A DNA stretch of 64,000 nucleotides from Candidatus Francisella endociliophora. Its GTDB lineage: Bacteria; Pseudomonadota; Gammaproteobacteria; Francisellales; Francisellaceae. Both the position numbers and the translations under genes were made by a program. The notes under the pieces are model-generated. The model made no database searches. It was not told the origin of the DNA and worked only from the letters and a program-made list of their open reading frames with translations. Shown piece by piece: positions 46,587-55,578 of this stretch; positions within the stretch are counted from its first letter, which is position 1, and the number at the start of each line of letters is the position of its first letter. The DNA lies in NCBI RefSeq assembly GCF_000764555.1, contig NZ_CP009574.1:1798001-1862000 (forward strand). Reading direction: 5' to 3'.

Positions 46587-47319
46587 TATTGTGAGATTTT
46601 AAAATCTCTTTTAATATTTCTGTATTTTTCTCAACTCTTAGTTGTTTCTCATCACTAGATTCTTTTGTTTTAGGTTTCAAGATTAGGCCTTTATCTAAAA
46701 TTTCTTTTAACCCTATGCTACCTAAGTCTTTAGTGACTTTCCAAGTACAGTTATCATTACCAATATGTTGATTTTCACTACATTCTGCTTGTTGTGGTAA
46801 TGAGAAATACATTACAGGGTCATCAAGGTCTTTATTAATCCAACCAGCACCAATTTGATCTGAACTTCCTATTGCTGGGCAGTTCTTCATACATTGTGAA
46901 TAATCATCTTTTCCTTTACAGATTTGTTCTTTACAAGTATAGGTATCTCTAGGGTTACAGTGATATATGCCTTGTTCATCATGGTTGCAGCGAATATAGG
47001 TACCAAAAGATTTAGGAGTATTGGTTACATAAGTAATTTGATAAGCTGTTAGATAACCATCTTCACTATTTTCGTCTTTATGACGAGTTAGAAAAGCCGA
47101 TGATAAATAATCAGCAATTCCTTGAATATTACCAACGTTTCTATTTGAAAGAGGTGATATGGCATTAGGGCTTATATCTGGTTTTTCTGGGGTCACTTGA
47201 TAGACAATAGAGCTTTTTGGCTTTTGAATGTGATTTTTAGTTAAAGAATCATTAAAGTAAGAGCAGCTACAGCTACCTAATGTGATAGTGGTTGCTATAA
47301 TTAGAGAAGTTTTTTTCAT
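46579..47319 (-). CDS. Cysteine-rich lipoprotein of unknown function
   Basis: A 246-residue protein I do not recognise. The N-terminus MKKTSLIIATTITLGSCSC is a lipoprotein-type signal, with Cys17 (or Cys19) as the likely lipid anchor. The middle (about 100-185) is rich in cysteines, with CNHDEQGIYHCNPRDTYTC, CKGKDDYSQCMKNC and later CSENQHIGNDNC, which suggests disulfide-stabilised folding in the periplasm or on the surface. The rest is polar and lysine-rich. It starts 38 bp after the end of the MAPEG-like gene on the same strand. Probably Francisella-specific. Confidence 0.75.
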   Translation of the reverse strand: MKKTSLIIATTITLGSCSCSYFNDSLTKNHIQKPKSSIVYQVTPEKPDISPNAISPLSNRNVGNIQGIADYLSSAFLTRHKDENSEDGYLTAYQITYVTNTPKSFGTYIRCNHDEQGIYHCNPRDTYTCKEQICKGKDDYSQCMKNCPAIGSSDQIGAGWINKDLDDPVMYFSLPQQAECSENQHIGNDNCTWKVTKDLGSIGLKEILDKGLILKPKTKESSDEKQLRVEKNTEILKEILKSHNIN

Positions 47320-47357
47320 TTAAGATTTTAAATATTAAAAAATAAATTAGCTCTATT

Positions 47358-47870
47358 TTATACAATAAGATATATCAAAGCTACTATTATCATAATTACA
47401 GAGGGATAAAATGTCAGAGTGAAACCTAGTGCTCTAGCTCCAGCACCTTTATTATAATTCGTGAAAAATAGTATCCTACCAATGACAAATACAATCCCAG
47501 CAAAAAATATAGTCGACATGGTTAGTGAAGGCATTATTATAGACCATGAAGAATATGCTACAAAAGCAATAACTAGCTGCTCTAATGTATTTTGTATTAA
47601 TGCTTGTAGCACTTTAGCTTTTTGTGTTCCCTGAGTGAGTCCACTACCATTTATATCTTCAGCACTAAAGAAACGGTGTTTTGCTAATCTGGCAATTGCA
47701 ACCATTAAGCATATACCAGGAGCAAGTAAAGCTTTGAAGGCTATTGAGAGTTTGTTATCAACATTGCTAAGATGAAAAAAATCGCACATAGACCCAACGA
47801 AAATAATAGCAACTGATAAAATAATTCCTATGGATAATCCATAGAATACACCTTTTTGTTGTTTTGTCAT
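47358..47870 (-). CDS. MAPEG family membrane protein
   Basis: A 170-residue protein with four predicted membrane helices. The motif region LQNTLEQLVIAFVAY and later GRILFFTNYNKGAGARALGF matches the MAPEG family (membrane-associated proteins in eicosanoid and glutathione metabolism), in which an Asn/Glu pair and a GR motif bind glutathione. A glutathione transferase or peroxidase activity is possible but unproved in bacterial relatives. Next on the same strand is the cysteine-rich lipoprotein gene (38-bp gap). The 271-bp gap upstream to the GDSL gene shows no gene. Confidence 0.85.
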   Translation of the reverse strand: MTKQQKGVFYGLSIGIILSVAIIFVGSMCDFFHLSNVDNKLSIAFKALLAPGICLMVAIARLAKHRFFSAEDINGSGLTQGTQKAKVLQALIQNTLEQLVIAFVAYSSWSIIMPSLTMSTIFFAGIVFVIGRILFFTNYNKGAGARALGFTLTFYPSVIMIIVALIYLIV

Positions 47871-48141
47871 TTTATCTCCAGAAATCTCTTATATATTGTT
47901 TATTTTAGTTATTGAATTTTATAAAGAATAGCTTCTAAAGTGAAAATAATTTTCTAAATAGAGAGGAGATTGGAAAATAATAGTATTTAGCACAGGTTTG
48001 CTTACTATAAGAATAGGAATTATATTAAAATTTATACATAGGCTTAATAGCTAAAACCAGAAGCTTTGTAATGCTAGTATTTTATATCAATCTAAACTAT
48101 TATAAGCATCTATATTTCCTTTTAAATAAATACTTACCATC

Positions 48142-49077
48142 ATGAAAAATAAAAAAAAGCTTATTAGCTTAATTATACTAATTTTTTTAGCCGTGGTGGG
48201 GGTAGCATCATACTCTTCAAAAAGAGTCGATGGTATTGCTGGCAAAAAAATAGCTAATATAGTAGTTTTTGGAGACAGCCTTAGTGACAATGGCAACACC
48301 TATAAGAAATCTTTAGAGATGCTCCCTGACCATGAAACTTGGTATGATGGACGTTTTTCTAATTCAAAAGTATGGGTAGAGTATTTGTGTCAATACAGCA
48401 ATGATAAAAGCTGTAAATTAATCGATAATGCTTATGGTGGAGCCTATAGTAAAGATGGCTATCAAAAATTTGATATTAATGGCAAAACAGTCTTTAAAGT
48501 AGTTACTAACTTCTTACAGCAAGTCGAAAATTTCACAGCTACTAACAAAAAATACAATCCAGCTACGACCCTTTATGTGATGGATATAGGTGGGAATGAT
48601 ATTATGGACCTAAAAGATGATTATAAAAATATTGCTAATAATATCAAAAAAGCGATTGATCTCCTTGTTAAGAAAGATAAGGCTCAGCATTTCATTATCT
48701 TAAATTTGCCAGATTTTAGTAAAGCTCCTAGATATTTTAAATCTAGTGATTTTAAGAGAAAGAAAGTTCATGAAAAGGTAGTCAATATTAATAAGCAGAT
48801 ATTTGGAGTTGCTTATTCTTTTAAAAAGCAAGGAATTGATATAAAAGTAATCAACTTTTATGGATTATTAAATAATCTCTTAGATAAGAAGAAATATATC
48901 AAAGATAAGTCGTGCTTAGAAATACCTATCAAAACTGATAAGTTAAATTTTTTAATCTCTTATGACAAAAGAAAGTCATGCAAGAAAAATGAAAGTAAAT
49001 ATATATTTCATGATAACCTGCATCCAACAAATATGGTACATAAGAAGCTTGCTAAGTTAGCAAGTATGAGTTTTTAG
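48142..49077 (+). CDS. SGNH/GDSL family esterase/lipase, exported
   Basis: A 311-residue hydrolase. An N-terminal hydrophobic segment (about 7-25) acts as signal peptide or anchor. The GDSL block VVFGDSLSDNGNTY gives the catalytic Ser, the oxyanion Gly and Asn are seen in GGAYSKDG and DIGGNDIMDL, and the catalytic Asp-His pair is in FHDNLHPTNMVH near the end. This is the plant/bacterial phospholipase-type GDSL pattern. It would hydrolyse esters at the envelope or outside. It is alone on the plus strand, and its end directly abuts the end of convergent cydC. Confidence 0.88.
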   Translation: MKNKKKLISLIILIFLAVVGVASYSSKRVDGIAGKKIANIVVFGDSLSDNGNTYKKSLEMLPDHETWYDGRFSNSKVWVEYLCQYSNDKSCKLIDNAYGGAYSKDGYQKFDINGKTVFKVVTNFLQQVENFTATNKKYNPATTLYVMDIGGNDIMDLKDDYKNIANNIKKAIDLLVKKDKAQHFIILNLPDFSKAPRYFKSSDFKRKKVHEKVVNINKQIFGVAYSFKKQGIDIKVINFYGLLNNLLDKKKYIKDKSCLEIPIKTDKLNFLISYDKRKSCKKNESKYIFHDNLHPTNMVHKKLAKLASMSF

Positions 49078-50727
49078 CTAAAACCTAATAACTCTATCAA
49101 ACTTTTCCAAAAGCTTAGCATTATGAGTAATGAAAATTACAGTTTTATTTTGTATAAGCTCAACTAAATTTTCAAAAACTAATCTTTCAGTTTCTTTATC
49201 AAGTCCTTCGGTTGGTTCATCTAGGATAAGTATAGGCTTATCTTGTAGGAATGCACGTGCTAAAGCTAGGCGTTTTTGTTGACCACCAGATAATTGTCTA
49301 CCAAGCTCACCAGTCCAAGTATCTAGGCCTTTTGGTAAAGATTCAACATGATCTTTTAGCTCAACTTTTTCTAAAGCTAAAAGCAATTCTTCATCAGTAG
49401 CATCAGTCTTTGCAAGTAGCAAATTTTCTCTAATTGTTGTATTAAAAATGTGTGGAGCTTGGTTGATTATAGCCATTAAATTTCTAAGCTGGTTTTCATC
49501 AAACTCTTTAATGTTGTTATTACCAATAGTAATCTCTCCAGAATTTACATCCCAGAATCTAGCAAGTAGGTTAATAATCGTAGATTTACCACTACCTGTA
49601 GGTGCAAATAGAGCGATTTTTTCATTCTGTTGTATATCTAAAGAGAAGTCTTTAAGTATTTGATGCTCAGTATCATAACCAAAGTTTATATTATCAAACT
49701 TGATTGCGAAGTTGTCAGGCTTAGCTTGTGATTCTGCAGGATATTCAACATCTGGCTTTGCATTTGTAATATTCAAAATACGTTTAGATGCAGAGAGTGT
49801 TTTACCTAAATATTGATATGCTAAAGGTAATGGCATAATTGATTCAAACATCGCCATAATTGCTAAGAATATTAACGCAATAAAAGCACCATTAATATTA
49901 CCATTTTGCGTAAGTTTAACTGCGAAAGCTGTAACCATAACGATAGTTAAGCCAAGAGCTAAAGTCATTAAAGCACTACCAAAACCACTTATAATACTTA
50001 TTTTTTCTTCTTGTTTCAAAAGCGTAGAGTTTTGAGCTCTAATATTTTCGAAATGTTTTCCTTCTAAATCAAATATTTTCAGCTCAGCAAGTGAGTTTAC
50101 ATGCTCGGTAATATTTGTCTTTAGCTCAGCACTTGTCGTATTTAGTTCATGAGTCTTTTTCATTGCTAATAAGCTACTAATTAGAGGTATTACAAAACCG
50201 ATAAATAGCAAAGCAACAAATGTCAAAATAGCTAGAGTAAAGCTGAAAAAGCAAAATAATAGAGCTATAGTGATACTTGCTAAAACAAATACAACGGTTG
50301 GAGAAAGTATACGGATATATAAGTTATCTAAAGCACCAATATCATTGATTAGGCGTGTAAGTAAATCACCACTTTTATATTTGTATAAGTGAGATGGAGC
50401 AAGAGGTTCAAGCTTTTTGTAGAACCAAACACGAATGTCTGTAAGAATCTTAAAAGTAGCTTGGTGAGTTAAAACCCTCTCGCCATATCTAGTTACAATT
50501 CTACCAAGTGAAAAAGATCTAACGCCAGCAGCAGGGTAAAAATAGTTAAATGAACTCGCAACAGCATAAGTTGTCGTTGCTAAATATCCTGTAAATGAAA
50601 TAAACCAACCAGATAATGACATAAGTCCAATACCCATAAGTATTGCAGACCATGCAAGTAGCGTACCTAAAAGCATCCATTGAGTTTGGTTTTTAAAGAG
50701 TTTTATAAAAGGTATCAAATTTCTCAT
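49078..50727 (-). CDS. cydC: CydC: thiol reductant ABC exporter subunit
   Basis: Half of the CydDC heterodimeric ABC exporter that sends cysteine and glutathione to the periplasm and is needed for cytochrome bd assembly. The 549-residue protein has six membrane helices (about 1-310) and a nucleotide-binding domain with Walker A in APTGSGKSTIINLL, the LSGGQQKRLALARAF signature and Walker B in ILILDEPTEGLD. The gene overlaps cydD by 4 bp (translational coupling) and is the second gene of the pair. Assignment of C versus D follows gene order and length. Confidence 0.93.
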   Translation of the reverse strand: MRNLIPFIKLFKNQTQWMLLGTLLAWSAILMGIGLMSLSGWFISFTGYLATTTYAVASSFNYFYPAAGVRSFSLGRIVTRYGERVLTHQATFKILTDIRVWFYKKLEPLAPSHLYKYKSGDLLTRLINDIGALDNLYIRILSPTVVFVLASITIALLFCFFSFTLAILTFVALLFIGFVIPLISSLLAMKKTHELNTTSAELKTNITEHVNSLAELKIFDLEGKHFENIRAQNSTLLKQEEKISIISGFGSALMTLALGLTIVMVTAFAVKLTQNGNINGAFIALIFLAIMAMFESIMPLPLAYQYLGKTLSASKRILNITNAKPDVEYPAESQAKPDNFAIKFDNINFGYDTEHQILKDFSLDIQQNEKIALFAPTGSGKSTIINLLARFWDVNSGEITIGNNNIKEFDENQLRNLMAIINQAPHIFNTTIRENLLLAKTDATDEELLLALEKVELKDHVESLPKGLDTWTGELGRQLSGGQQKRLALARAFLQDKPILILDEPTEGLDKETERLVFENLVELIQNKTVIFITHNAKLLEKFDRVIRF

Positions 50728-52505
50728 GCTGTCACCTCATTTTTATAAAAACGATAAAACTCACTACTTTGATTATCTACTAGCTCTTTGAATGTTCCTA
50801 TCTCAGCTATTTTACCATCAGCTAAAACGACTATTTTATCAACACATTCTAAGAAGCTTAATTTATGAGTTAGCATTAATACAGTTTTGTTTTCCCAATT
50901 TGAAATTAGTGAGTTCACAATTTTATCTTCACTAGATTTATCAAGACTTGCTGTTGGCTCATCAAGTATCAAAATATCATGAGGTTTTAGATATGCTCTA
51001 GCTAAAGCAAGTCTTTGAGCTTGGCCACCAGACACACCAGTATTTTGCTCACCAACTTGAGTATCTAAGCCATTTGATAGAGAGTCTATAAAATCTTTTA
51101 AATCAGCATCTTGCAAAGCTTGGTTAATTTGCTCGTCTGTAGCATTAGCATTTGCCAGTAATAGATTGTCTTTGATTGAACCTTTAAATAATGAAGAGTT
51201 TTGTCCAAGCCATGAGATATTTTTTAGCCAAGATTTTTCTTCTAAATTTTTAAGCTCTGTATCATTATTGATTAGGATATTTCCTTGATAATCAATAAAA
51301 CCAAGTAGTGTATTTATCAATGTAGTTTTACCAGCACCACTAGCACCAACAATAGCTATTTTTTCATTATTATTTATCTCAAGGCTAATATTATCAATAG
51401 CAGTTTTATCATCGTATTTAACTACTAAATTTTGTAGCTTGATATTATTTATCTTGTCATTAAATACTGTATTTCTTTCATTATGAGATGGTTGCATTTC
51501 AAAGATTTTTGCAATCTCTAGAGCAGCACCAACAGCCTCGGCTTTCGCATGATAATGTGTACTAAGTTCTCTAAGTGGCATAAAAAATTCAGGAGCAAGT
51601 AGTAATATAAATAAACCACCTTGAAGAGTAATATTGTGGAATGACCACCAAATATTATTATCTGCACCAGTATTTATAAAGCCCATACCTAGATATATTG
51701 CGACTAGTGCGATTGATGCAGCTGAGAACAGCTCTAAAACAGCAGAAGATAGAAATGCAATTTTAAGCACTTTCATCGTACGGATTCTAAATTCATCAGA
51801 AGCCTCATAAATTTTTTCGCTATGAGATTTACTTTTATTGAAGAATTTAAGAGTAGTTAAACCTTTTAGAGTGTCCAAAAATGTTGTGCTCATTCTTGCA
51901 AGCGTTTTGAAATGCTTTTGGCTTTCTGATTCTGCACCTAAACCAACTATTATCATAAATAGTGGAATTAATGGTGCACAAATTAATAAAAGTACACCAC
52001 ATACAATACTTTGAGGAAATATAAATACCAATATCGCTAATGGAACTAGTCCAGAAAGAGTCACTTGTGGAAGGAATTTTGTTAGAAAATTAGTTAAGCC
52101 TTCAACTTGTTCCATAGTACTTGATATTAAGTTTGCTTGAGAAGTTTTGTTTAGCTGAACTGGACCAAGATTATTTATATGAGTAAGTATATCTTCACGG
52201 ATTTGTTTTTTGACAATAGTTGCAGTCTTATAACTAATAATCTCTCTAAGCCAGCTTAGTCCAGCCCTAATTACTACGATAACAATTATCATAATGAAAT
52301 AAGTACTAAGTTGAGCTAGGGTAGAGTTTTGTAAATAAGCATCATAAGAGATATGAGCAAGCAAATATAGTTGGCCAATAAGCAATAAACCACTTATAAA
52401 AGCAATCATAACAGTTAGCTTGATCCATTTCTTTGCTGGACTTGCTATATCTTTAAGCCATTTTCGTGCGATTTTTTTGTCTTCCTTAGAGGCATCGGAT
52501 AGCAT
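50724..52505 (-). CDS. cydD: CydD: thiol reductant ABC exporter subunit
   Basis: The other half of the CydDC exporter, about 593 residues, similar to the usual CydD length. It has six membrane helices, Walker A in GASGAGKTTLINTLL, the VSGGQAQRLALARAYL signature and Walker B in ILILDEPTASLD. The frame is open for 43 more residues to 52634, but those residues are basic, unlike the family start, so the ATG at 52505 is preferred; neither site has a strong ribosome site. The divergent small-protein gene starts at 52667. Confidence 0.93.
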   Translation of the reverse strand: MLSDASKEDKKIARKWLKDIASPAKKWIKLTVMIAFISGLLLIGQLYLLAHISYDAYLQNSTLAQLSTYFIMIIVIVVIRAGLSWLREIISYKTATIVKKQIREDILTHINNLGPVQLNKTSQANLISSTMEQVEGLTNFLTKFLPQVTLSGLVPLAILVFIFPQSIVCGVLLLICAPLIPLFMIIVGLGAESESQKHFKTLARMSTTFLDTLKGLTTLKFFNKSKSHSEKIYEASDEFRIRTMKVLKIAFLSSAVLELFSAASIALVAIYLGMGFINTGADNNIWWSFHNITLQGGLFILLLAPEFFMPLRELSTHYHAKAEAVGAALEIAKIFEMQPSHNERNTVFNDKINNIKLQNLVVKYDDKTAIDNISLEINNNEKIAIVGASGAGKTTLINTLLGFIDYQGNILINNDTELKNLEEKSWLKNISWLGQNSSLFKGSIKDNLLLANANATDEQINQALQDADLKDFIDSLSNGLDTQVGEQNTGVSGGQAQRLALARAYLKPHDILILDEPTASLDKSSEDKIVNSLISNWENKTVLMLTHKLSFLECVDKIVVLADGKIAEIGTFKELVDNQSSEFYRFYKNEVTA

Positions 52506-52666
52506 ATAGAATATTTTTTTGAAGATTTTCCTTTTCAAAATTATACCATATTCAGATATCGAAGCTTTTACAAACTCAACTGAATTGCTTCTAATATATG
52601 GCAAAAAACTAGATTTTATGATAATTTTTACCATACAGGGGATTTGTTATTATTGGGAGATATAGT

Positions 52667-52939
52667 GTGAAGAAAAAATTTTTTTACCTAATAATGTGTT
52701 TAATTATAAGTATTCCTGGTTTATCTATAGCCGCATCAGAGTCAACAGCAATGGATGTCCCTGCGGAAGATGTTAGCCATAACGCTAATTTAGACCAAGG
52801 TCAATCTAATAATGCTGAAGTTGTAGAAGATGTTCAAGCTGAGAAAGATATAGCTGAAGCAAATTCGGTTGATAAAGCACAAGAAGGTCAACATGAAGTT
52901 GCTAATGTTAATACAGCAGCTAATGGAATGCAAAGTTGA
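52667..52939 (+). CDS. Small exported acidic protein, unknown function
   Basis: A 90-residue protein not matching a family I know. A signal peptide (about 1-23, MKKKFFYLIMCLIISIPGLS) is followed by a polar, acidic, Asn/Gln/Glu-rich and probably disordered mature part with no cysteine. GTG is the start, with gggaga at a good distance. The stop lies 24 bp before the ATG of the next gene, so it opens a run of four small genes on this strand with similar exported, low-complexity proteins. Confidence 0.7.
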   Translation: MKKKFFYLIMCLIISIPGLSIAASESTAMDVPAEDVSHNANLDQGQSNNAEVVEDVQAEKDIAEANSVDKAQEGQHEVANVNTAANGMQS

Positions 52940-52962
52940 ATTTTATCAAGAGGTCATCGATT

Positions 52963-53346
52963 ATGAGAAAAATATCTTTAAAATTTGTCGTAGCAATATT
53001 AATAGGAGCTCCTATACTGGTTAATGCGGCTTCTGTGGACGAGCAGGATCAAGCTTACCAGGCAGGTAAAAATTTTGGTCAATCATTAAATAAGATGCAA
53101 GATAAACTTGATGATCAAAAAGATAATATATCAGCATCTATGGATAAAGTAGCTGATCAAACAAAACAAAATATAGATAATGCTAGTGATGAGACTAAGC
53201 TCAAAGCTAAGGAAATTGGGAGTCAAATTTCAAAAGATTTTGATAAAACATCTGAATCTATGAAGGCAACGGCTAAAAATGTTCAAGATTCTGCAAAAAA
53301 CTTTAAAAAAGGTTTTGAAGCAGGGGATAAAAAAATGGTATTTTAA
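52963..53346 (+). CDS. Small exported LEA-like/helical protein
   Basis: A 127-residue protein starting at the ATG at 52963, for which aagagg is a good ribosome site; a longer frame from 52936 is less likely. A signal peptide (about 1-22, ending VNA) is followed by AYQAGKNFGQSLNKM, then a charged heptad/11-mer helical region with many Lys, Asp and Ala, ending SAKNFKKGFEAG. The same beginning (YxAGxxxGQ) and ending (FKxG) occur in the protein at 53746-54177, so they are paralogues with different middle parts. Resembles group 3 LEA or YtxH-like helical proteins; role unknown. Confidence 0.72.
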   Translation: MRKISLKFVVAILIGAPILVNAASVDEQDQAYQAGKNFGQSLNKMQDKLDDQKDNISASMDKVADQTKQNIDNASDETKLKAKEIGSQISKDFDKTSESMKATAKNVQDSAKNFKKGFEAGDKKMVF

Positions 53347-53361
53347 AAAAATAATAGAATT

Positions 53362-53565
53362 ATGAAAAAAATAATAAAAAAAATTGTTGGTGGTATAAAT
53401 ATTCCACTTATTATTTTTCTCTTGATAGTCGGGTCAGTGATTGTTGTATTTAATATGAAGAATGAAAAAGTTCAAGAAGCGAAAGCAACTGTAAATAACA
53501 CAGTTAATAATGTCTCTAAAACTCTTAATAATGCCGCTGAAAATAATAGTAACTCTGTAGAATAA
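53362..53565 (+). CDS. Small single-pass membrane protein
   Basis: A 67-residue protein with one strongly hydrophobic helix (about 13-30, IPLIIFLLIVGSVIVVF) and a short Lys-rich N-terminus. The C-terminal half is polar, rich in Asn, Ala and Val, and could form a short coiled-coil (TVNNTVNNVSKTLNNA). The gene starts 15 bp after the LEA-like gene, and is probably on the same mRNA. No family recognised. The 180-bp gap that follows separates it from the repeat protein. Confidence 0.65.
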   Translation: MKKIIKKIVGGINIPLIIFLLIVGSVIVVFNMKNEKVQEAKATVNNTVNNVSKTLNNAAENNSNSVE

Positions 53566-53745
53566 TCAAACTCATAAACTATATTTTCTCTTATTTAAAA
53601 TGTTTATAGCTTTTAAATTTATTAAAATTAGTTGGTCCTAAGGGTAGTTAATGACTATATTTTATGTTAGGTTGTTATACATAGGCTGTTAAGAAATGAA
53701 AATTTTAACAGATATCCATATAGTTAAAATAAGAGGAGAAAAACT

Positions 53746-54177
53746 ATGAAAAAAATATGTATGGCTATGGTAGCATTAGGTTTGTCTGGATCACCATTAT
53801 TAGTTAATGCAATGTCCTCATCAAAGGCACAAGGCTCTTCATATGAAGCAGGCCAAGAAGTTGGGCAAGCCGCTGATAATGTTCAAGATGCTACATCAGA
53901 TGCAGCAGATACAATGGCAGACAAAGCTGATGCAATGCAAGATGCGGCTGCTGATAAAGCAGATCAAGCAACAGATGCTATGAGTGATATGGCTGATAAT
54001 GCACAAGATGCTACATCAGATGCAGCAGATACAATGGCAGACAAAGCTGATGCAATGCAAGATGCGGCTGCTGATAAAGCAGATCAAGCAACAGATGCTA
54101 TGGGTGATATGGCTGATAATGCACAAGATGCTGCAAGTAATTTCAAGCAAGGTGTTGCTGACGGAAGCGATCAGTAG
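53746..54177 (+). CDS. Exported LEA-like protein with 40-residue tandem repeat
   Basis: A 143-residue protein with a signal peptide (about 1-22, ending VNA) and an acidic, Ala/Asp-rich mature part of 11-residue helical repeats (DAADTMADKADAMQDAAADKA pattern). A 40-residue block is present twice, from a 120-bp DNA duplication with a single base change. The shared flanks SSYEAGQEVGQ and NFKQGVADG tie it to the protein at 52963-53346. It has no cysteine. It has an aggag ribosome site and stands 180 bp after the preceding gene, so it may have its own promoter. Function unknown; stress, desiccation or surface roles are only suggested by LEA resemblance. Confidence 0.75.
   Translation: MKKICMAMVALGLSGSPLLVNAMSSSKAQGSSYEAGQEVGQAADNVQDATSDAADTMADKADAMQDAAADKADQATDAMSDMADNAQDATSDAADTMADKADAMQDAAADKADQATDAMGDMADNAQDAASNFKQGVADGSDQ
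53884..54132 (+). repeat. 120-bp in-frame tandem duplication (candidate VNTR)
   Basis: The sequence at 53884-54012 recurs at 54004-54132 with lag 120 and one difference (A at 53983, G at 54103). It encodes two copies of a 40-residue unit. Such nearly identical in-frame copies can gain or lose units by slippage or recombination. Confidence 0.95.
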
Positions 54178-54197
54178 TTTTCTCTTAATACTCTGAA

Positions 54198-54227
54198 AAT
54201 ACAATTATTGATTTTAAGCATTGTATT
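54198..54227. terminator. Possible shared terminator between convergent genes
   Basis: aatacaat (54198-54205) and attgtatt (54220-54227) form an 8-bp stem with a 14-base loop; a T-rich tract follows on the plus strand after a short cttcgg. It lies between the repeat protein gene and the flippase gene, which converge. The A/T-rich stem makes this uncertain. Confidence 0.4.
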
Positions 54228-54244
54228 CTTCGGAATTTTTCTAT

Positions 54245-55501
54245 TTAAATTATAAATATTGTTGGATTGATCTTTATATTAGTAACTACTTTGTAAAGAA
54301 GATGAATATTCCAATATATCATTGATAGACTTGATGCAATAGCAAGTCCATATACTCCCCAATAAATAGTAAATATTATCCCTAAAGTTATATTTATTGC
54401 TAATGCTATATAAAAAGCAAAGCATGTTGTTTTCTCAAAGCCAGCCATATTTAGAATTGTAGCGACACAGCCTGATAATACATTTACTATTTGTCCGATC
54501 ATTAGAATACAGAATATGAAATATGAAGTTGTATATTTCTCACCATAAAGAAGAGTTATTGGATAACCACAAATAATTAAGCCAAATATAGCAATAATAG
54601 ATAGGAGAAAAATAATCTTTGTATATGATGTGATTTTCTTTTGAAACTCATCTCTAGAGCAGTTTTTATAATCATCTGCGATTTGTGATAAAACATTTGA
54701 ATTAACTGCATTTAGTACAAAGCTAACAAGTGCCCCTAGTTGTAGAGCGACACCATATAATGCAACACTGGATGGCGATGATAGACCTTTAAGTATTATA
54801 ATATCTACTTGTGATAATAGTAACAGTCCCCACTGCATTAGTGCGAAAGATAGGTTGCTTCCAACAGGTTTTGAGCTTTCGAATGAATACTTAGATGTTT
54901 TTATAAGCCATATTGTTGAGGTGTAAATTGTCATAAAAATCATCATGCTACCTACTAGCAAAGCAGTATTTCTCATATGCAGAAACATAAAAGCAACAGT
55001 TAGCAAAAGCATAATGATTCGTAGGCCAAGTTGTAAAAGATTTGCAACAACAACAACTCTTCTAGCTACAAAAAAAGACTGAAAGATATTTGCCATAAAA
55101 AATGGTACTGCAAATAGTAGAGCAAAATTTTCTATAGAATTATCATTGTTTTCAGAGTAATTATAAAAAATTATGACAGCTATAGCTATAACGACAAAGG
55201 CAAATCCTCTTTTGAAATACCAGTTTTGTACAAGATATGTTTCTTTATTTCTTTCAAAAATATCTTTTAAATCAGATTTGCCCCATGTGCGAGCAAGTAT
55301 ACCACCACCACCCATTGTGGCAATTACTGCTAAGATAGTTGCAACTGTTACACCAAATATGTAGTAACCATAGTCATTTATGCTAAGGTGGCGAGCTAAT
55401 AGTATAGCTGTGATAAAAGCACACCCTTGGCCTAGAGCTTGTACTATCATTGTTTGTAATGATTTTGATAAAATGTGATTAGAGCGGATTTTGTTTATCA
55501 A
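54245..55501 (-). CDS. Oligosaccharide flippase/polysaccharide biosynthesis membrane protein
   Basis: A 418-residue protein with about 12-14 membrane helices. The N-terminal block LGQGCAFITAILLARHLSINDYG and the following GVTVATILAVIA match the Wzx/MATE-like polysaccharide transporter (MVF) superfamily. It would flip lipid-linked sugars across the inner membrane. The start codon is TTG at 55501 without a good ribosome site, so a later start is possible. No glycosyltransferase gene is adjacent, so the partner pathway is not shown here. Confidence 0.84.
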   Translation of the reverse strand: MINKIRSNHILSKSLQTMIVQALGQGCAFITAILLARHLSINDYGYYIFGVTVATILAVIATMGGGGILARTWGKSDLKDIFERNKETYLVQNWYFKRGFAFVVIAIAVIIFYNYSENNDNSIENFALLFAVPFFMANIFQSFFVARRVVVVANLLQLGLRIIMLLLTVAFMFLHMRNTALLVGSMMIFMTIYTSTIWLIKTSKYSFESSKPVGSNLSFALMQWGLLLLSQVDIIILKGLSSPSSVALYGVALQLGALVSFVLNAVNSNVLSQIADDYKNCSRDEFQKKITSYTKIIFLLSIIAIFGLIICGYPITLLYGEKYTTSYFIFCILMIGQIVNVLSGCVATILNMAGFEKTTCFAFYIALAINITLGIIFTIYWGVYGLAIASSLSMIYWNIHLLYKVVTNIKINPTIFII

Positions 55502-55578
55502 TTTATATGTTACCTAGTTGATTTAATCAAAATTTTAGCAGTAATGTAAAAATAATATAAGCAATGTTTTTAATTTAA

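Noticed and set aside
52506-52634. 43-residue N-terminal extension of CydD
   Set aside because: Extra residues have no match to the family and the inner ATG gives the usual protein length.
53884-54132. CRISPR-like array
   Set aside because: Repeats are contiguous, protein-coding and without spacers, so they are a tandem duplication.
54016-54204. Antisense frame through the 120-bp repeat
   Set aside because: It is a mirror of the repeat coding sequence; it has no ribosome site and no family match.
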